The notes under the pieces were generated by a model. It saw only the letters and a program-made list of their open reading frames with translations. It was not told the DNA's origin and did not search any database. Shown piece by piece: positions 30,743-33,676 of a DNA stretch of 33,676 bases. How positions within the stretch are numbered: position 1 is the stretch's first letter; the number at the start of each line of letters is the position of its first letter. Both the position numbers and the translations under genes were made by a program. Origin of the DNA: Prototheca cutis (Eukaryota > Chlorophyta > Trebouxiophyceae > Chlorellales > Chlorellaceae); NCBI GenBank assembly GCA_002897115.2, contig BCIH01000003.1, positions 1,364,503-1,398,178 on the forward strand. Reading direction: 5' to 3'.

Positions 30743-33563
30743 ATGGTGTCCCTCATGCCCCGTTCGGCCACTTACCCGACGCTGGCGGGGTCTGGACGCA
30801 GTTCGGGGGTCGCCGGCGGCCTGGCAGTCTTGGCATCGAGAGGACAGTCCTTCGAGTCCCTGTGGTCCGGACTTAATAGCAGCAGCCCCAGGAGCAACAG
30901 CTCCAGCAGCAGCGCTGGATTGAATTCGAGCGTGAAGGGCGTTGGGCCCACCTGGCGGGCCGTGGCAGTGGCCATTGCCCTGCTGTACGGCCTGGCCTTG
31001 ATCACCCTGCCCCTGGCCTACGTTAAGCTGTCATCTGGAGGCATCGGCTCGGCGCTGGATGTGACCGGCTCGAACAGCCTGGCACCCGGTGCGCTGGCAG
31101 GCAACCGGAGAATGGCGCTGCAGAACCTCGAGTGGCCAGATACAGGCCTCGCGCAGCGGCACTACGGCTCCAGAAACGCCGCCATGCCTCGGGTCGAGTT
31201 TAGGGATGCAGGTGAGGCGTCGTTCGGGGTTGGTCGATCCGGTGCGGGCGAGCTGCTTGGCCTGGCGTTCAATCTCCCCCGTAGGGTTGGGGCCGGCTAC
31301 TTCCCAGATTCGCCCAGGTTCGCGGGTGCCGGCCCGGTGACAGTTGCTCCGTGCGGCATCACCAAACCCNCTTCGGACCATGCTCCCTGTTCGCAGGCTA
31401 CATCGTGGATCTGGAGACTGCTCTTGACGCAACTGCTTGGAAGGAACTCCCTCTGTACCACCCAAGTAGGCTTTTCTGGGTTTAGGAGGGAATGTTNCAG
31501 CGGGGCTCCCCCGGCCATGGGCAGACGGAGTGCCACACGCAGGGGCTGACGGGCATCAGCGATGGACTGCTCATGGATTACACCGCGATCCTTGCTCACC
31601 TGAACGTGTCCTGGTCAATCCTCATATTGCAGGCCCCGTGTTCAACGAACCCGCAGCAGCAGCAGCAGCAGCAGCAACCCCGCAAAAGGCCCCGGGCGCC
31701 CAGGCATCGTCCCTGGACAACCCGGCCAAGCGCCCGCGGTTCCCGGCCTGGTGCCCCCAGAGTGACGTCCGCGTCTTTATTGGTGTGACCAGCCGATGCT
31801 GCACCAAGGAGGTGGGTAACACTGCTCTTGTGTGGTGGAGTTGAGTGGGAATCCCGAGGCAGTGGACTTGTTGGCTTGCAGTCCCTGTCNCTCATTAATC
31901 TAGAAACTAAGGAAAAAACCTCCTTCCTCCCTCTGTGCAGAGCCAGGCCAAGCGCATGGCACAGCGCAGCACGTGGATGAAGGACGTGCAGCGCCGGCAC
32001 CCGAACGTTGTGATCAAGTTCATTCTGGCGCAGCCAGGATCAGCATCGGAGGCGGCGCAGGCACTGGAGATTCTGTCGGATGAAATTCAGCAATTTGCCG
32101 ACATCATCGTCGTCCCAGGTGCATGCAGTCTCCTTTTCTCGTGGTTNCCCATTCGAGCTTGCTTGATGTTCTGGGTGCTGCGCCCCCGNCCTCGCTCCCG
32201 GACTGCACGTGGCTTCTGCCAGCGAGCCGAGACCTTCATGGGCCCAACCCTCGAAATCCCTGCAGGTCGGGANCTTTACCGGTATCTTCCGAACAAGACG
32301 CTGCAGCTGCTCAAGTATGGGCTGTCCTCGCCCTGCCAGTTTACCCACATCCTCAAGACGGATGACGACGTGTACCTGCGGTATGTTTCGTCCGCAGCGA
32401 GCTTGCAATTTTCCTTTCTTTTTCGTTGGCCTTGGGGACGGAAAAGATCAACACCAGGAGAGAGCACCACGCTGGTAACACCCTGCCAACGACGAGAGCC
32501 TTGCCACGATTTCCAATGCAGGATACCGGAGCTGCTGAACATCATTCGCACGGGGCAGCACGATCTGTCGATGGATATCATGGCCACGCCGTCTAGCAAC
32601 GGTGAGGCTCCCCGGGGTCCCGTGGTTGGCGGTGGGCTTTCTCCTCGAAACGCACCTGGCATGCATGCGGGATGACGTGCGCGGGCCCTGTGGATGGCAC
32701 GGCCACATGCGTGCGCATATCAATACCCACCCGCCATCACGGCATTGCAGTGACATTTGATGGGCAGGTCCCTACAGAGCTCCAGGCCCCCTGGACGACC
32801 GGCATGTACGTCGGCCAGCTTGATTCAAATAAAACCGGGCTGTTCCCCGGGTGGGCGCCGCTTCGAGATGCCAAGAACAAGTGGTACCTGTCCGAGGAGG
32901 ATCTGCCTGATGAGCTGGCGGCTCCCCTGCTGGGCGTGCGCTGGATCTCAGGCTGGGGATACATGCTGTCCCGAGACATGGCCGAAATCGTGGCTCATAC
33001 CGCCGAAGGCTATGCCGCCGCACCCAACACGTGCGTTCTTTCTGTTTATTTTTTGTGTGTGTGTGGGGGGGGGCTTTTTGGGGGGATTTTCTGGGGAGAA
33101 AGATGAGCTGACCAGGCGGCGCAGCACGGCTGACGGATGGCTTCTTCATGTTTGAGACTTTCAAAAGACATGACCCGTTCTATCTACTCCGTAGTCCTCA
33201 AACCGCAACACCTACATACATGAACCCCACGCCACATCGCTGCGCAGGAAACCTGGGTGGTGGGGCCGGATGCCGTGGGAGGACATCATGGTGGCAGCAA
33301 TCTTGAAGGACGCCGGCGGCCGTGCGTCCCACCACGGTGGTTTCAAGGCTGCCTGGAANGACTGCGGGCCCGACACGGTGCTCAAGCACCTGGATAACGA
33401 CGCGCCACTGCTCCAGGAAGGCCTGGGCGCGCAGGATGCCAGCGGGCTCTGGGCCCGACACGCCGTGGTCTGCGGCTCGGGGCCCTATACCATCAACAAC
33501 TACACCGAGTGGCGCACNTGGCGCAACTCTCTCCCAGACAACCAGCTTGGCGGNTTTATGTGA
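30743..33563 (+). CDS. GT31-family glycosyltransferase (beta-1,3-galactosyltransferase type), type II membrane protein
   Basis: Exons 30743-31211, 31397-31465, 31633-31811, 31941-32118, 32266-32380, 32522-32601, 32751-33030 and 33248-33563 join in phase to 561 residues. A Ser-rich cytoplasmic N-terminus precedes one signal-anchor helix at about residues 70-95 (AVAVAIALLYGLALITLPLAY), the usual Golgi layout. Then come a short stem with a poly-Ala run, and the GT31 core: DVRVFIGVTSRC, AQRSTWMKD, KTLQLLKYGL, and the metal-binding HILKTDDDVYLR (DDD at about 331-333). Further on are WISGWGYMLSRD and PWEDIMVAAIL with the conserved Glu-Asp (about 468-469). Donor would be a UDP-sugar such as UDP-galactose. 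In plants some GT31 members build arabinogalactan or other wall glycans; the acceptor here is unknown. A few n bases affect single codons. Confidence 0.85.
31653..31676 (+). repeat. (GCA)8 trinucleotide repeat coding poly-Ala in the GT31 stem
   Basis: Eight GCA units in the third exon give eight Ala in the stem region between the membrane anchor and the catalytic domain. Length variation here would keep the frame. Confidence 0.8.
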
Positions 33564-33676
33564 GCTGGCCACGTTTGAAAGGGAGAGCAATACACAGTGC
33601 AGGTCAAGCCTTGGCCGGTGTTCGGACGGGGCGCGGCACACCGCCCCCGGTTTCAGGTCCTTAGGTTGCACAGGGG
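33564..33676 (+). other. 3' flank of the GT31 gene to the window end
   Basis: Only 113 bases remain, probably 3' UTR. Nothing further is seen. Confidence 0.5.

Overview
This window is nuclear DNA of a eukaryote with dense introns and GC-rich coding sequence, most probably a chlorophyte green alga of the Chlorella type (Trebouxiophyceae). The evidence is gene content. There is a plant-type phospholipase A I, a fused HisH-HisF protein with a transit-peptide-like N-terminus, and a free-standing Cnx1G-type molybdenum cofactor enzyme. There is also an extensin-like cell-surface protein and a family GT31 glycosyltransferase. Nearly all introns are GT-AG and most are 70-300 bases long. Scattered n characters and very long homopolymers show where the assembly is weak. 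No bacterial, organellar, viral, CRISPR, rRNA or tRNA features were seen.

Twelve protein genes were modelled by joining exons in phase. From left to right they are: the 3' end of a PLA I-like phospholipase (+, 194-2981, cut by the window edge); a short villin-like protein with one gelsolin repeat and a headpiece (-, 3235-5253); a TOG/CLASP-type microtubule protein (+, 6186-8207); translation release factor eRF3 (-, 8605-11497); a leucine-carboxyl-methyltransferase-like protein (+, 11846-13299); PIG-W/GWT1 inositol acyltransferase (+, 13648-15476); HISN4 imidazole glycerol phosphate synthase (-, 15619-18416); a large LRR, proline-rich, single-pass membrane receptor with a degenerate kinase domain (+, 18961-25029); Cnx1G/MogA (-, 25341-26293); proteasome beta1 (-, 26562-27596); a coiled-coil protein (+, 28439-29850); and a GT31 glycosyltransferase (+, 30743-33563). 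Gene pairs are often divergent, with gaps of 350-930 bases, or convergent, with gaps of 140-400 bases. There is no operon-like logic; most of these are unrelated housekeeping genes.

The most unusual gene is the one at 18961-25029. It has a plant receptor-kinase layout (signal peptide, LRRs, extensin-like stalk, transmembrane helix, cytoplasmic kinase fold), but the kinase has lost the glycine loop, the HRD aspartate and the DFG motif. The second notable signal is in the introns. In two genes a sense-strand poly-C run of 44-48 bases serves as the pyrimidine tract of a 3' splice site. In two genes a long CA repeat sits directly against the 3' splice site. Two introns also appear to use non-GT donors (GC and GA).
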